From Modicisalibacter xianhensis (GTDB lineage: Bacteria; Pseudomonadota; Gammaproteobacteria; Pseudomonadales; Halomonadaceae): 64,000 nt of DNA. How positions within the stretch are numbered: position 1 is the first letter of the stretch; each line of letters begins with the position of its first letter. Position numbers and translations under genes: made by a program. Of this stretch, positions 43,494 through 52,768 are shown piece after piece. The DNA lies in the NCBI RefSeq assembly GCF_900113605.1, contig NZ_FOPY01000016.1:1-64000 (forward strand), given 5' to 3'. The notes beneath the pieces are model-generated. The model made no database searches and was not told the DNA's origin. It worked only from the letters and a program-made list of their open reading frames with translations.

Positions 43494-44414
43494 ATGCCGC
43501 TTTCCCTGTCTGCAGGTCGTTCATTGCTGGGCATGCTGGTCGGGTTGGGGCTGTTCGCCCTGGCAGTCGACCAGGCCAGCGCACGCACACTGGACACTGC
43601 CTACGGCGAGGTCGAGGTTAGAGACCAGCCCGAACGTGTCGTCACCCTCTATGAAGGCGCCCTTGACACTGCACTCGCGGTCGGCGTGACACCGCTGGCG
43701 GCAGTCTCGACCCGGGGCAGTGACGGAGTGGCAAGCTACCTTCAGGATCAGGCCGGTGACATCGCTGTCGTCGGCACCGCCCGCGAGATAAACATCGAGT
43801 CCGTGGTGGCGCAGCGTCCCGACGTGATCCTGGCGGCACCGCGCCTACCCGAGGAGCAATATCAATTGCTGTCACGTATTGCACCGACGCTGGTACCAGC
43901 GAGCGAGCCCTACCAGCCAGATACGTGGAAGGAAGAGGCGCGCTTTTTCGCGCAGGCGCTGGGGCGCGAAGCCCAGGTGGAGGACACCATCGCCAAGGTC
44001 GAGCAGCGTGCCGCTGAACTGAGCGAGCAACATCCGCAAGCGAGCGCCAGCCTGGTGCGCTGGATGCCGCAAGGTGCACTGGTCATGTCGGAGGCAATCT
44101 TTTCCAACACGCTGCTGAGCGCCAGCGGATTTGTGGTCAGCGACGGTGATGTCGTCAAGCAAGGGCGTCCGCACAGCGATCCGTTGAGCCTGGAGAACCT
44201 GTCGCGTATCGATAGTGATTGGCTGTTCCTGGCCACACTCAATAACGAAGGCGACGAGGCACTGGCATCCGCCAAGTCATCACCTGCCTTTGCACGTCTT
44301 GATGTGGTGGAGCGCGGCCAGGTGGTCCCGGTCGATGGCCAGTTGTGGACCAGTGCATCGGGGCCGTTAGCTGCCGAGGCGATCCTGGATGATATCGAGA
44401 AGGCGCAGCGCTAG
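43494..44414 (+). CDS. periplasmic ferric-siderophore binding protein (FecB/FepB type)
   Basis: 306 residues from MPLSLSAGRSLLGMLVGLGLFALAVDQASA, a Sec signal peptide. The class III binding-protein fold shows QPERVVTLYEGALDTALAVGVTPLAAV and VVAQRPDVILAAPRLPEEQYQLLSRIAPTL, then a long helix joining the lobes. It passes the ferric chelate to the two FecCD permeases downstream. CAGGAG precedes the chosen start; the frame from 43446 overlaps the DUF2218 gene slightly. Confidence 0.9.
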   Translation: MPLSLSAGRSLLGMLVGLGLFALAVDQASARTLDTAYGEVEVRDQPERVVTLYEGALDTALAVGVTPLAAVSTRGSDGVASYLQDQAGDIAVVGTAREINIESVVAQRPDVILAAPRLPEEQYQLLSRIAPTLVPASEPYQPDTWKEEARFFAQALGREAQVEDTIAKVEQRAAELSEQHPQASASLVRWMPQGALVMSEAIFSNTLLSASGFVVSDGDVVKQGRPHSDPLSLENLSRIDSDWLFLATLNNEGDEALASAKSSPAFARLDVVERGQVVPVDGQLWTSASGPLAAEAILDDIEKAQR

Positions 44415-44440
44415 TCTCGGCCACGCCAGAAACGCGAGGA

Positions 44441-45490
44441 ATGGGTTTGAGCCTAGGCGTAATGTGTCAGGCAGGGGAGGCGCGGCGGCCCCTACCTTTG
44501 ATGTTCGTGTGGTTGTCGGCCTGTCTGGCCGCCGTGTGTTTTCTGAGTCTGCTATTTGGTGCCGGCGAGATAGGCCCTGGCGCTTCATTGTCCAGCTTGC
44601 TGGGGATGCGGGAAGGGGCTGCGCAGCATGCCGAGGAGGCAGCATTCGTGATCCACGAGCTACGCCTGCCCCGCACTATGCTAGGGCTGGTGGTCGGGAT
44701 GGCCCTGGGCGTGGCCGGGGCATTATTGCAAGCAGTGGCACGTAACCCGCTCGCCGAGCCTGGGCTGCTGGGCGTCAGCGCTGGCAGCGCGTTCGCCGTC
44801 GCCATTGCCTTGATGCTGGGTGCGAGCGCCGCCACGTTGCGAGTGTCGGTTGCCCAACTGGGCGCACTGGGAGGTTGCCTGTGCGTACTGGCAGCAGCCC
44901 GCATGCGTGGTGTGGGCAATGACCCGGTGCGTCTGGTACTGGCCGGCGCAGTATTGTCCGGTCTGCTGGGCGCGTTGACGTCCATGATCCTGCTGGTCGA
45001 CCAGCGCACTGCCGATGAAATTCGTTTCTGGATCGTCGGCAGCCTGGCGGGGCGACACTTGGAAGACCTCCAGGCGATTCTGCCCAGCCTGGCACTGGCT
45101 GGCGTGATCACGCTGCTGATCGGTCGGCCCCTGGCGGCCTTGGCGTTGGGAGAACGCGTCGCGGTGGGGCTCGGCCATCATCCTCGGCTGGTGCGTCTGC
45201 TGGCGATTGGTGTAGTGGCGCTGCTTGTCGGTGCGACCACGGCCGTTGCCGGGCCTATCGCCTTCGTCGGGTTGGTCGTGCCGTTCGCAGCACGTGCATT
45301 GGCCGGCCCAGACATTCGCCGTACGCTTTGGCTATGCCTGCCATTGGGGCCGCTGGTCGTGATCGGTGCCGATATCGTGTCGCGCCTGGTGGTACAGCCT
45401 TCCGAGCTGCCGCTCGGCGTGCTCACGGCGTTGATCGGCGCGCCTGTCCTGATTCTGGTCGTGCGCAGCCAGCGCCTGCCGACGCTTTGA
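44441..45490 (+). CDS. FecCD-family iron-siderophore ABC permease 1
   Basis: 349 residues, about 9-10 hydrophobic helices with FecCD/BtuC signatures: LRLPRTMLGLVVGMALGVAGALLQAVARNPLAEPGLLGVSAGSAFAVA and AGPIAFVGLVVPFAARALAGPDIRRTLWL. It forms a heterodimer with the next gene product. The exact start is uncertain, since GAGGA directly abuts the ATG at 44441. Confidence 0.9.
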   Translation: MGLSLGVMCQAGEARRPLPLMFVWLSACLAAVCFLSLLFGAGEIGPGASLSSLLGMREGAAQHAEEAAFVIHELRLPRTMLGLVVGMALGVAGALLQAVARNPLAEPGLLGVSAGSAFAVAIALMLGASAATLRVSVAQLGALGGCLCVLAAARMRGVGNDPVRLVLAGAVLSGLLGALTSMILLVDQRTADEIRFWIVGSLAGRHLEDLQAILPSLALAGVITLLIGRPLAALALGERVAVGLGHHPRLVRLLAIGVVALLVGATTAVAGPIAFVGLVVPFAARALAGPDIRRTLWLCLPLGPLVVIGADIVSRLVVQPSELPLGVLTALIGAPVLILVVRSQRLPTL

Positions 45491-45502
45491 GCCTCGAATT
45501 CC

Positions 45503-46636
45503 ATGGACTTGAGTTCGTCTTCCGTTATGTCCCACGACGCACCCCAAACCGATGGAGCCATGCAAGCTTCACGAGATGAAGCGCAGGTGGCTCCTCCGAC
45601 GGGAAGCTGGCGTCTGCCGTTGCCTTTCTCTGCCGCTCACGCGGTGCTGCTCGACAAGCGGTCGGTTTCCGCCAACCTGCTGCTGGGCGGTTTACTGGCC
45701 GTAGTTGCGCTGCTCTCGCTGTGCCTGGGTAGCGCCCTGATTTCACCGCTGGCCGCCATCCGGGCCTTGCTGGGCCAGGGCGACGCCATGGCCGTGTTCG
45801 TCGTGCAGGAATTGCGCCTGGCCCGGCTGATGGCCGGTCTGCTGACTGGGGCAGCCTTTGCCCTGGCCGGCTGCCTGATGCAGACATTGGCACGCAACCG
45901 GTTGGCCACGCCGGGCATTATTGGGATCGACAACGGGGCGACGGCCTTTGCCGTGGCTTCCGTGGTGGGGCTGGGCATCAGCCTGGCCCCACCGCCCATG
46001 TCATTGGCCGGGGCCGCTGTGGCAACGGCCATCACGTTCGGCCTGGCTGGCGGCGCCGGCACCCGAGGCTACCGTTTCATTGTTGCCGGCATTGGGGTTG
46101 GCGCGGTATTCGGAGCATTGACCCAGTTGCTGCTGGCCCGGGTGGCGATCGATGTCGCCAATTCGGCCTATCCATGGACGGTGGGTAGCCTCAATGCGCG
46201 CTCCGGTGATGCCGTGCTGATCCTGGGTGTGGGGCTGGCGGTTGGGGTCGTTATCGCACAATTGCTGGCACGCTCGATGGCGGTATTGCGCTTTTCCGAC
46301 GCGGTAGCGCAAGGCTTGGGCATCCGCGTGCGGCTCTGCCGCCTGCTGGCTCTGGCCCTGGCCGTCGGGCTGACTGCGCTGGCTGTTGCCGTGGCCGGTC
46401 CAGTGGGGCTGGTGGCATTGATCGGCCCCGAAATCGCCCGACATCTGTCCTCCCGGCGCGGCGTACCGCTGGTAGGCTCGGCACTGGCCGGCGCGGTGCT
46501 CATGGTGGCTGCCGATCTCGCCGGACGACTATTGTTCGCGCCTATCGAAATTCCCGTCGGCATCGTGACCGCCGTGGTCGGCGGTCCGTTCCTGTTGTGG
46601 ATATTACTGCGCCCTGCTGCTCGAGACCTGACATGA
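45503..46636 (+). CDS. FecCD-family iron-siderophore ABC permease 2
   Basis: 377 residues. An N-terminal hydrophilic stretch of about 55 residues precedes the FecCD helices (VVQELRLARLMAGLLTGAAFALAGCLMQTLARNRLATPGIIGIDNGATAFAV; VAGPVGLVALIGPEIARHLSSRRGVPLVGSALAGAVLM). The gene follows permease 1 by 12 bp and overlaps the ATPase gene by ATGA. An in-frame Met at 45527 is an alternative start. Confidence 0.9.
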   Translation: MDLSSSSVMSHDAPQTDGAMQASRDEAQVAPPTGSWRLPLPFSAAHAVLLDKRSVSANLLLGGLLAVVALLSLCLGSALISPLAAIRALLGQGDAMAVFVVQELRLARLMAGLLTGAAFALAGCLMQTLARNRLATPGIIGIDNGATAFAVASVVGLGISLAPPPMSLAGAAVATAITFGLAGGAGTRGYRFIVAGIGVGAVFGALTQLLLARVAIDVANSAYPWTVGSLNARSGDAVLILGVGLAVGVVIAQLLARSMAVLRFSDAVAQGLGIRVRLCRLLALALAVGLTALAVAVAGPVGLVALIGPEIARHLSSRRGVPLVGSALAGAVLMVAADLAGRLLFAPIEIPVGIVTAVVGGPFLLWILLRPAARDLT

Positions 46637-47484
46637 CCCGACCTTCCTACGCCGATCCCGTCGATTCACATTCTCAGGAGACTGTCATTGCCACCCGGGG
46701 GCTCGAACTGGCCTATGGCCATATGGCAGTCGTCAGGCGCCTGGATCTTGCGCTGCCGCGTGGCCGGGTGACGGCGATCGTTGGCCCCAATGGCTGCGGC
46801 AAGTCGACGTTGCTGGCCGGGTTGGCGCGTTTTCACAAGCCGCATGCCGGGGCGGTAGTGCTCGACGGGCGCGACATTCAGCAACTGCCGTCTCGCGAGC
46901 TGGCGCGTCGTCTGGCCCTGCTGCCTCAGGAGGCGCAGGCACCGGAAGGTCTCACCGTAGCCGAGCTGATTCGGTTCGGGCGCCAGCCGCATCAGGGCTG
47001 GTTGCGTCAGTGGTCTGCCGAGGATCGAAAGGTAGTGGACGAGGCCTTGGCAGCGGCCGATCTGCAGAGCCTGGCCAACCGGCCTTTGGAAGCGATGTCG
47101 GGCGGCCAGCGGCAACGCGCCTGGATTGCCATGGCGATTGCCCAGCAGACCCCGTTGTTGCTGCTCGATGAGCCCACTTCGGCGCTCGACCTGGGCCATC
47201 AACTCGAAGTGTTCGAGCTGATCCGGGATCTGGCTGCGCGTGGCAAGACCATCGTCATGGTGGTGCACGATCTGGTCAGCGCCTGCCGCTATGCCGATCA
47301 TCTGGTTGCCATGCATGCCGGTGACGTGGTCGCCGAGGGACCGCCCGCCGAGGTGGTAACGGCTGCGCTGGTGCGCCGGTTGTACGGGATCGACTGCACG
47401 CTCATGACGGATCCGGCCACGGGCAGCCCGCTTTTGACCAACATGCGGCGGACCACCGAGCCGCTGACCGGCAGTGCCACCTAG
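46633..47484 (+). CDS. iron-siderophore ABC transporter ATPase (FecE/FhuC type)
   Basis: 283 residues. Walker A GPNGCGKSTLL, Q-loop LLPQEAQAPEGLTV, signature MSGGQRQRAWIAMAIAQ, Walker B LLLLDEPTSALD and H-loop VVHDL are all intact. The ATG at 46633 overlaps the preceding stop (ATGA), so the earlier frame start at 46597 is rejected. It powers the permease pair encoded upstream and ends the iron operon. Confidence 0.95.
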   Translation: MTRPSYADPVDSHSQETVIATRGLELAYGHMAVVRRLDLALPRGRVTAIVGPNGCGKSTLLAGLARFHKPHAGAVVLDGRDIQQLPSRELARRLALLPQEAQAPEGLTVAELIRFGRQPHQGWLRQWSAEDRKVVDEALAAADLQSLANRPLEAMSGGQRQRAWIAMAIAQQTPLLLLDEPTSALDLGHQLEVFELIRDLAARGKTIVMVVHDLVSACRYADHLVAMHAGDVVAEGPPAEVVTAALVRRLYGIDCTLMTDPATGSPLLTNMRRTTEPLTGSAT

Positions 47485-47494
47485 CGGGTTTAAG

Positions 47495-48454
47495 TTATTT
47501 CGACGGAAGCAGCGCGGCCAGTTCGTCCAGCCCCATGTTGCCTCCCGTGATGACGAGGACGATATCGCCGTCAGGTAGCGGGTCGGGAAGGCGGCCTTCG
47601 AGCAGGGCCGCAATGCCGACGGCGGCACCGGGTTCGACAAACAGCTTGGTCCGGGTCAAGAGGTGTTGGGTTGCCTGCAGGATAGCGGCTTCACTGACCG
47701 TCACCAATGCGTCGACATATTGGCGGCATAAGGGATAGGTATACGTGCCGACGATGGCCGCGCCCAGGCTCTTGGCGCACGTTTCGACCGAATTCAGCCG
47801 ATACGGACCCTGATGAGTCCAGGCTGCCCGCATGCTGGCGGCGCCTTCAGGCTCGACACCGATGATCCGGATATCGGGTCGCAGGGCACGGGCGGCGACG
47901 GCGATGCCTGTAATCAACCCACCACCACCGACAGGGCAGACGAGGGTGCCAGCCTCGGGCACCTGTTCAAGTATCTCCAGGCCCACGGTACCCTGGCCGG
48001 CGATGATACGCAGGTCGTCGTAAGGGTGGACCAGAGTCAAACCGCGTTCTTCCACGAGCCGATGCATCAGCTCCCAGGCGTCGTTGATATCGCCATGCAG
48101 GATGACCTCTGCACCCAGTTGCCGGGTACCTTGTACCTTGAAGTCGCTGGCGCTCTCGGGCATGACGATGGTGACGTCGACTCCCACGGCCTGTGCGGCC
48201 CAGGCGAGACCCAGGGCATGGTTGCCTGCAGAAACGGCGCCCAGTCCACGAGACAGTTCGGCATCCTCGGCGGTACGTATCCAGTTGAGGCCGCCGCGCG
48301 GCTTGAACGAGCCGGTATGCTGAAAGAGTTCGCACTTGAGCAGGACACGCTGTGCCCTGGCCGAGGAGAGGAAGCCCTCTGGCAGGACGGGCGTCGGGGA
48401 AAGCGTATCTGCGATGCGCTCATGGGCTTGACGAATTTCATCGACAGTCAGCAT
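47495..48454 (-). CDS. threonine/serine dehydratase-like PLP enzyme
   Basis: 319 residues, fold type II PLP enzyme. The PLP lysine is in KCELFQHTGSFKPRGGLN, the phosphate loop in PVGGGGLITG and a further SAGNHALGLAWAA segment binds the cofactor. It is the length of biosynthetic-type single-domain enzymes without an ACT regulatory domain, so serine/threonine deaminase, serine racemase or 3-hydroxyaspartate ammonia-lyase are all possible. GGGAGA precedes the ATG at 48454. Convergent with the iron operon. Confidence 0.85.
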   Translation of the reverse strand: MLTVDEIRQAHERIADTLSPTPVLPEGFLSSARAQRVLLKCELFQHTGSFKPRGGLNWIRTAEDAELSRGLGAVSAGNHALGLAWAAQAVGVDVTIVMPESASDFKVQGTRQLGAEVILHGDINDAWELMHRLVEERGLTLVHPYDDLRIIAGQGTVGLEILEQVPEAGTLVCPVGGGGLITGIAVAARALRPDIRIIGVEPEGAASMRAAWTHQGPYRLNSVETCAKSLGAAIVGTYTYPLCRQYVDALVTVSEAAILQATQHLLTRTKLFVEPGAAVGIAALLEGRLPDPLPDGDIVLVITGGNMGLDELAALLPSK

Positions 48455-48549
48455 GGTATCTCCCGCAGCCAGCAAGCTCGTTATCTAAGAGCCAGCGTAG
48501 CGTAGTTGACCGTCGTCATGGTTTGCCGCTTTCTAAACTTGTTGTCATG

Positions 48550-48586
48550 TTGCAGTGCAAAAAAACCTTTGCTATTGTGCACTGCA
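48550..48586 (+). promoter_or_regulatory. phasin promoter with two TGCAnTGCA operator palindromes
   Basis: TTGCAG (48550-48555) and TATTGT (48573-48578) form a promoter with 17-bp spacing. TTGCAGTGCAA (48550-48560) covers the -35 and TGCACTGCA (48578-48586) covers the end of the -10; the two sites are also inverted copies of each other. This fits binding by a PhaR-type repressor, which is inferred. Confidence 0.65.
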
Positions 48587-48634
48587 ACGAAGGAGAAACC
48601 TTCGCTACCAGCAAATCGTATGGAGGTGGTTTCC

Positions 48635-48994
48635 ATGGCAACGAAAGATTTCGACAAGACGACTCAGCAGTTCGAAAACCTGTTTTTCGGTCCGGCGCGC
48701 GCTTACGCCTCTCTGGCCGTCGACTACACTGAACAGTTGGTCAACACCCAGATCGGCTTCGCCAAGAGCTATGCCGATGCTAGCCTGGGCCAGATGCGTT
48801 CGCTCCTGAGCGTCAAGGATCCCGAAGGGTTCCGTTCCTACCTCGAGAGCCAGCAGAAAGTGGCCAAGGACATGGGTGACATGCTCAAGGTCGACGCCGA
48901 AAAAGTCGTCTCCCTGAACCGCGACTTCATGCAGAAGAGCCAGAAACTGGTCGAAGACAACATGAAGTCAGCCTCCAAGGCTGCCAACGAGTAA
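48635..48994 (+). CDS. phasin family protein
   Basis: 119 residues, MATKDFDKTTQQFENLFFGPARAYASLAVDYTEQLVNTQIGFAKSYADASLGQMRSLLSVKDPEGFRSYLESQQKV. Amphipathic helical with the phasin_2 pattern. Phasins coat polyhydroxyalkanoate granules and control their number and size. GGAGG-type RBS (TGGAGGTGG) fixes the start at 48635. Monocistronic between a regulated promoter and a strong terminator, suggesting high expression when polymer accumulates. No PHA synthase is in the window. Confidence 0.85.
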   Translation: MATKDFDKTTQQFENLFFGPARAYASLAVDYTEQLVNTQIGFAKSYADASLGQMRSLLSVKDPEGFRSYLESQQKVAKDMGDMLKVDAEKVVSLNRDFMQKSQKLVEDNMKSASKAANE

Positions 48995-49033
48995 CATGCG
49001 TGCCGCAAGGCAGCAGCTAAGAGTTATCTGAAA

Positions 49034-49064
49034 CAGGCCGCGGGCAATGCCCGCGGCCTGTTTT
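49034..49064 (+). terminator. rho-independent terminator of the phasin gene
   Basis: CAGGCCGCGGGC and GCCCGCGGCCTG form a perfect 12-bp stem with loop AAT, followed by TTTT. Confidence 0.9.
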
Positions 49065-49150
49065 CGTTGTGTGGCGCTTGCCATCCCTGAAGGCGGTAAC
49101 TACGGTCAATAGGGATTCGTCATTGGTTCGACACAAGGGAGGTGACGACT

Positions 49151-49471
49151 ATGTCCGAGTCAAGCAACAAGGACACGGCGAGCGAGGAGGGCCAGCGCCT
49201 CGACGAGAAGGCCAAGGCCAGAAACATGGTGGAACGTGACCGGCGTGAGGATGAAGCATCTGCGCAGTCAAGCGACGAGGGTGGTTCGGTGTATCGGCCC
49301 GACGAGAACGTGGACGATCAGAAGTCACCGAAAGCGCGCAGCGAGCCGGGTCATAATCCCTATCTCAAGGAGGCTTCCATCAAGGGTAGCCAGGCAGGGG
49401 AAAAGACCCGGCAAAAGCGCAATATCGACGATACGGCAGACGATGCCGAGTCGTCGCGCCGGGATGGCTAG
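49151..49471 (+). CDS. small charged disordered protein of unknown function
   Basis: 106 residues, MSESSNKDTASEEGQRLDEKAKARNMVERDRRED..., rich in Asp, Glu, Arg, Lys and Ser, with no hydrophobic core and no Cys. GGAGG 8 nt before the ATG gives a very good RBS, which supports a real gene. The composition recalls stress-related hydrophilic proteins; I recognise no family. It stands alone, convergent with the EamA gene. Confidence 0.6.
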   Translation: MSESSNKDTASEEGQRLDEKAKARNMVERDRREDEASAQSSDEGGSVYRPDENVDDQKSPKARSEPGHNPYLKEASIKGSQAGEKTRQKRNIDDTADDAESSRRDG

Positions 49472-49519
49472 CATTTGCCTGTCTCGCCATATCCTGCTCA
49501 GGGGCGCGTGACCCAACGG

Positions 49520-50380
49520 TCATGCGCCTTTTCGTTTCTTTCCGAAACGGATATTGATGACTGCGAGGCCGGCCACGACCATTAGCCCGCCGAACAGCTT
49601 GTTGGCACCCAATGGGTCGCCGAGCAGCCACATGCCCAGCAGGACGGCGAATACCGGCATGAGGAGCGAAAGGGGGACCACGCGGCTTACCGGGTGCTTC
49701 TGCAGGAGTCGATACCACATGCCATAGGCGACGATCGAGGACATCACGGCGGTATAGAACACCGCTCCCCAGCCGGCCCAGCCAGCGCGTGACAGTGCCG
49801 CCCACTGGTCTGCCTCGAACCACCAGGTGCCCAGCGCGACCTGAGGGATGGCAAACAGCGCGATCCAGCCGGCGAGCGTGAGCGGAGAAATTGTCGGGGC
49901 GGCCTTGATGATCAGGTTGGAGACAGCCCAGAAGAAGGCGCTGGCCAGCAACAGCGAAGTGGCCAGCAGTGACGGCAGCGAGGGGCCGCCAGCGAGTACC
50001 ACTACGCCGCCGAACGACAGCGCCAGCCCCAGCCAGCGTCGCAGGTTGAGACGCTCCTTGAGGAATAGGGCGGCCAGCAATGTCGCAAATGGCGTACCCA
50101 TCTGGACGAGCAGGGCGCCGGTGCCGGCTTCGGCCTCGCCGAGTCCCAGGAAAAGGAGCGGGAAGTGCAGTCCACCGAAGGTCACCGACAGCAAAAGCAG
50201 CCAAGGCAATTGCTCGCGAGTAATACGCGTGAAAGGCACGATGAGCGCGGCGACGAGCATGAAGCGCAATGTCATCAGCAATAGCGGTGGCATGTCGGCC
50301 ACCCCGAGCTTGATGACGATGATATTCAGCGCCCAGATGGCGATGACGGTCAGGCCCAGCAGGAGGTCACGGAGGGGCAC
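49520..50380 (-). CDS. EamA/DMT-family exporter
   Basis: 286 residues, ten predicted helices in two EamA repeats (PLRDLLLGLTVIAIWALNIIVIKLGVADMPPLLLMTLRF and LLASAFFWAVSNLIIKAAPTISPLTLAGWIALF). Members export amino acids or other metabolites; substrate unknown. The start is GTG at 50380 preceded by AAGGAAG. An extension to 50593 is hydrophilic, overlaps the next divergent gene, and is rejected. Confidence 0.85.
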   Translation of the reverse strand: MPLRDLLLGLTVIAIWALNIIVIKLGVADMPPLLLMTLRFMLVAALIVPFTRITREQLPWLLLLSVTFGGLHFPLLFLGLGEAEAGTGALLVQMGTPFATLLAALFLKERLNLRRWLGLALSFGGVVVLAGGPSLPSLLATSLLLASAFFWAVSNLIIKAAPTISPLTLAGWIALFAIPQVALGTWWFEADQWAALSRAGWAGWGAVFYTAVMSSIVAYGMWYRLLQKHPVSRVVPLSLLMPVFAVLLGMWLLGDPLGANKLFGGLMVVAGLAVINIRFGKKRKGA

Positions 50381-50483
50381 AAGTCTTCCTTGATCGCGGG
50401 TAATGCGGGCGACAGTATAGAGGTTGGGTATGCAGCCTGGCGACCCCGGTCGCCGGCAGGCGATGCGTAAGCAAGGGAATGGC

Positions 50484-50954
50484 ATGGAAAATTTCAAGAC
50501 GCTGGCGAGGCGAGTGCTACTTCTGTCCGGATTGACACTGGGTGCGGTGATGCCGGCCGAGGCCATGGAGGAAGGGGCGCTAACCATCGACACTGGCGAG
50601 CGTTCCTATCGGCTGAACGTGGAAGTCGCACGTACCGCGAAGGAGCGAGCCTTCGGCCTGATGGAGCGTGATCGGCTGGCAAGCGATGCCGGCATGCTAT
50701 TCGTCTACCAGCAGCAGCAATCGCCCTCTACGGGCTTCTGGATGCATCGTACGCGCATTCCCCTGGATATTGCCTTCATCGGGGCCGATGGCAAAATCCG
50801 GGCGATTGACAGCATGGCGCCATGCGGCAATGACGTGAACGCCCGGTGTCCTACCTATCAGGCGGGCGTGCCTTTCCGCTACGCCCTGGAGGTCAATGCC
50901 GGCTTCTTCGAGGCACATGACATTCAGGTAGGGGACCGTGTCGACTTGCCCTGA
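50484..50954 (+). CDS. secreted DUF192 family protein
   Basis: 156 residues. A Sec signal peptide (to about residue 29, MPAEAMEE) is followed by the DUF192 domain: VEVARTAKERAFGLMERDRLASDAGMLFVY, GFWMHRTRIPLDIAFIGADGKI and a C-terminal VGDRVDL. The fold is a small beta barrel of unknown biochemical role. AGGGAA before the ATG at 50484 decides the start; divergent from the EamA gene. Confidence 0.8.
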   Translation: MENFKTLARRVLLLSGLTLGAVMPAEAMEEGALTIDTGERSYRLNVEVARTAKERAFGLMERDRLASDAGMLFVYQQQQSPSTGFWMHRTRIPLDIAFIGADGKIRAIDSMAPCGNDVNARCPTYQAGVPFRYALEVNAGFFEAHDIQVGDRVDLP

Positions 50955-51192
50955 CACACGACCTTCGCCCAAAACCCTCTTTCTTTCAGCGTGATGGCCC
51001 TTACAATGGCGGTTGGACGGGGCCGTTGCGCCTATCCCGTACGCCCGTTCAGGTTGCGCCACAAGCCGGCCACCCACGGTCTTTGTATCCGAAGGACCTT
51101 GCAAGCGACCGGGGCGACCTCGTTCGTCCCTCGACAATACCGATAACGATGCCTGCCGGCGTCCCCGGCCGGCTGTATGCAAGGAACACGAC

Positions 51193-52200
51193 ATGCTGAC
51201 ACGCCGCTTTCCCTCGCTTTCCGCCACCCTGGCGGGTGCTGCTCTGTTCTGCGTGGCCATGAGCGTCCAGGCACGCGAATATTCCGTTTCCACTGTGCTT
51301 TCGGCCGATTTTCCTTGGGGACAGGCTGCCGAGAAATGGGCCGAACTGGTGGAGGAGCGCTCGGACGGACGCATTACCCTGCGGGTCTATCCCAACTCGC
51401 AATTGGTCAGTGGCGATCAGACGCGGGAATTTTCGGCGATGCGTCAGGGCCTGATCGATATGGCCGTCGGCTCGACCATCAACTGGTCGCCGCAGGTTCC
51501 TGAACTCAACCTGTTCTCGCTGCCTTTCCTGATGCCCGATACCGAAGCCGTCGATGCCATTACCGGGGGGCAGGCCGGCGAGATGGTCTTCGATGCCATC
51601 GAGTCGCGTGGCGTCATGCCGTTGGCCTGGGGTGAGAACGGCTTCCGTGAGCTATCCAACTCCAAACTGCCCATCGATTCACCGGATGATCTCGATGGGC
51701 TCAAGATTCGCGTAGTCGGTTCGCCGTTGTTTCAGGATACCTTCACTGCACTGGGGGCCAACCCCACCCAGATGAGCTGGGCCGACGCCAAGCCGGCGCT
51801 GACGACCGGCGCTGTCGATGGCCAGGAAAACCCCTTGTCGGTCTTCGACGTGGCGCGTATCGACCAGGTGGGTCAGAAGTACCTCACACTGTGGCACTAC
51901 ATGAACGACCCGCTGATCTTCGCCGTCAATCAGCGTGTCTGGCAGCAATTGCCAGAAGAGGATCGCGAGCTGTTGCGCCAGGCGGCAATCGACGCCGGCC
52001 AGTGGGAAATCGAGATGTCCCGCGCCCAGAAGGACGAGCGGCTGGAGGCCATCAAGTCGCGTGGCGTCGAGGTCATCGAACTCGACGAGGCGCAGCGCCA
52101 AGCGTTCATCGACGCCACACAGAGCGTCTATGAGACCTGGACGCCGGAAATCGGCCAGGCGCTGGTCGAGGCAGCAAAGCAGGCAGTCGAGAGCCGCTAA
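51193..52200 (+). CDS. TRAP transporter substrate-binding protein DctP (second system)
   Basis: 335 residues from MLTRRFPSLSATLAGAALFCVAMSVQA (signal peptide), then REYSVSTVLSADFPWGQAAEKWAELVEERSDGRITLRVYPNSQLVSGDQ. The ligand-binding Arg region is DLDGLKIRVVGSPLFQDTF, with GAVDGQENPLSVFD later. It is only distantly similar to the DctP at 21809, so another carboxylate is expected. AAGGAA precedes the ATG; the frame start at 51013 is rejected. First gene of a dctPQM operon. Confidence 0.9.
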   Translation: MLTRRFPSLSATLAGAALFCVAMSVQAREYSVSTVLSADFPWGQAAEKWAELVEERSDGRITLRVYPNSQLVSGDQTREFSAMRQGLIDMAVGSTINWSPQVPELNLFSLPFLMPDTEAVDAITGGQAGEMVFDAIESRGVMPLAWGENGFRELSNSKLPIDSPDDLDGLKIRVVGSPLFQDTFTALGANPTQMSWADAKPALTTGAVDGQENPLSVFDVARIDQVGQKYLTLWHYMNDPLIFAVNQRVWQQLPEEDRELLRQAAIDAGQWEIEMSRAQKDERLEAIKSRGVEVIELDEAQRQAFIDATQSVYETWTPEIGQALVEAAKQAVESR

Positions 52201-52285
52201 TCCTCTAACCTGTCACCACTTTTTAACGGGAGACGTTGCCGGCAGACGCTGAGCCGGTAGCGCTCCCGGTTCGAGATGCCTTGCC

Positions 52286-52768
52286 ATGAATTCGAAACCG
52301 GATGCTCGGTTGGAGCGGGTGCTGGCGACCCTGGCTCTTGTCGTCATCGCGCTCATCAGCCTGGGCAACGTCATTGTGCGTTATGTCACGGACGCCTCCT
52401 TTGCCTTCACCGAGGAAATCTCGGTGTTTCTGCTGGTGGTCCTCACTTTTGCCGGTGCCGCCGTGGCAATGCGCCGTAACGGTCACATTCGCATCGGCCT
52501 GCTTGAACGGGCGTTACCCAGTGGGCCGCGGCGCGCACTGATCGTGTTCCAGTGGCTGTCAGGAGCGACCGTTCTGGGGCTGGTCGTATGGTTCGGGGCC
52601 AAGCTGGCCATCGAGGAGTATCGCTGGGAAACCCAGTCACCAGGCCTGGGTGTCCCGCAATGGTGGTATATCGTCTGGCTGCCGGTCCTGGCTGGCCTGA
52701 TGCTGTTGCGACTGACACAGCAAAGCTGGGATCGCCTGCGTGGGAGGCTCTCCGACGATGAGTCCTGA
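52286..52768 (+). CDS. TRAP transporter small permease DctQ (second system)
   Basis: 160 residues, four helices, with YVTDASFAFTEEISVFLLVVLTFAGAAVAMRRNGHIRIGLLE, the typical DctQ middle. It overlaps dctM by 11 nt, so the two are coupled. No strong RBS before the ATG. Confidence 0.9.
   Translation: MNSKPDARLERVLATLALVVIALISLGNVIVRYVTDASFAFTEEISVFLLVVLTFAGAAVAMRRNGHIRIGLLERALPSGPRRALIVFQWLSGATVLGLVVWFGAKLAIEEYRWETQSPGLGVPQWWYIVWLPVLAGLMLLRLTQQSWDRLRGRLSDDES

Noticed and set aside
46666-47640. 324-codon open frame on the minus strand
   Set aside because: Antisense to the ABC ATPase gene with intact Walker motifs.
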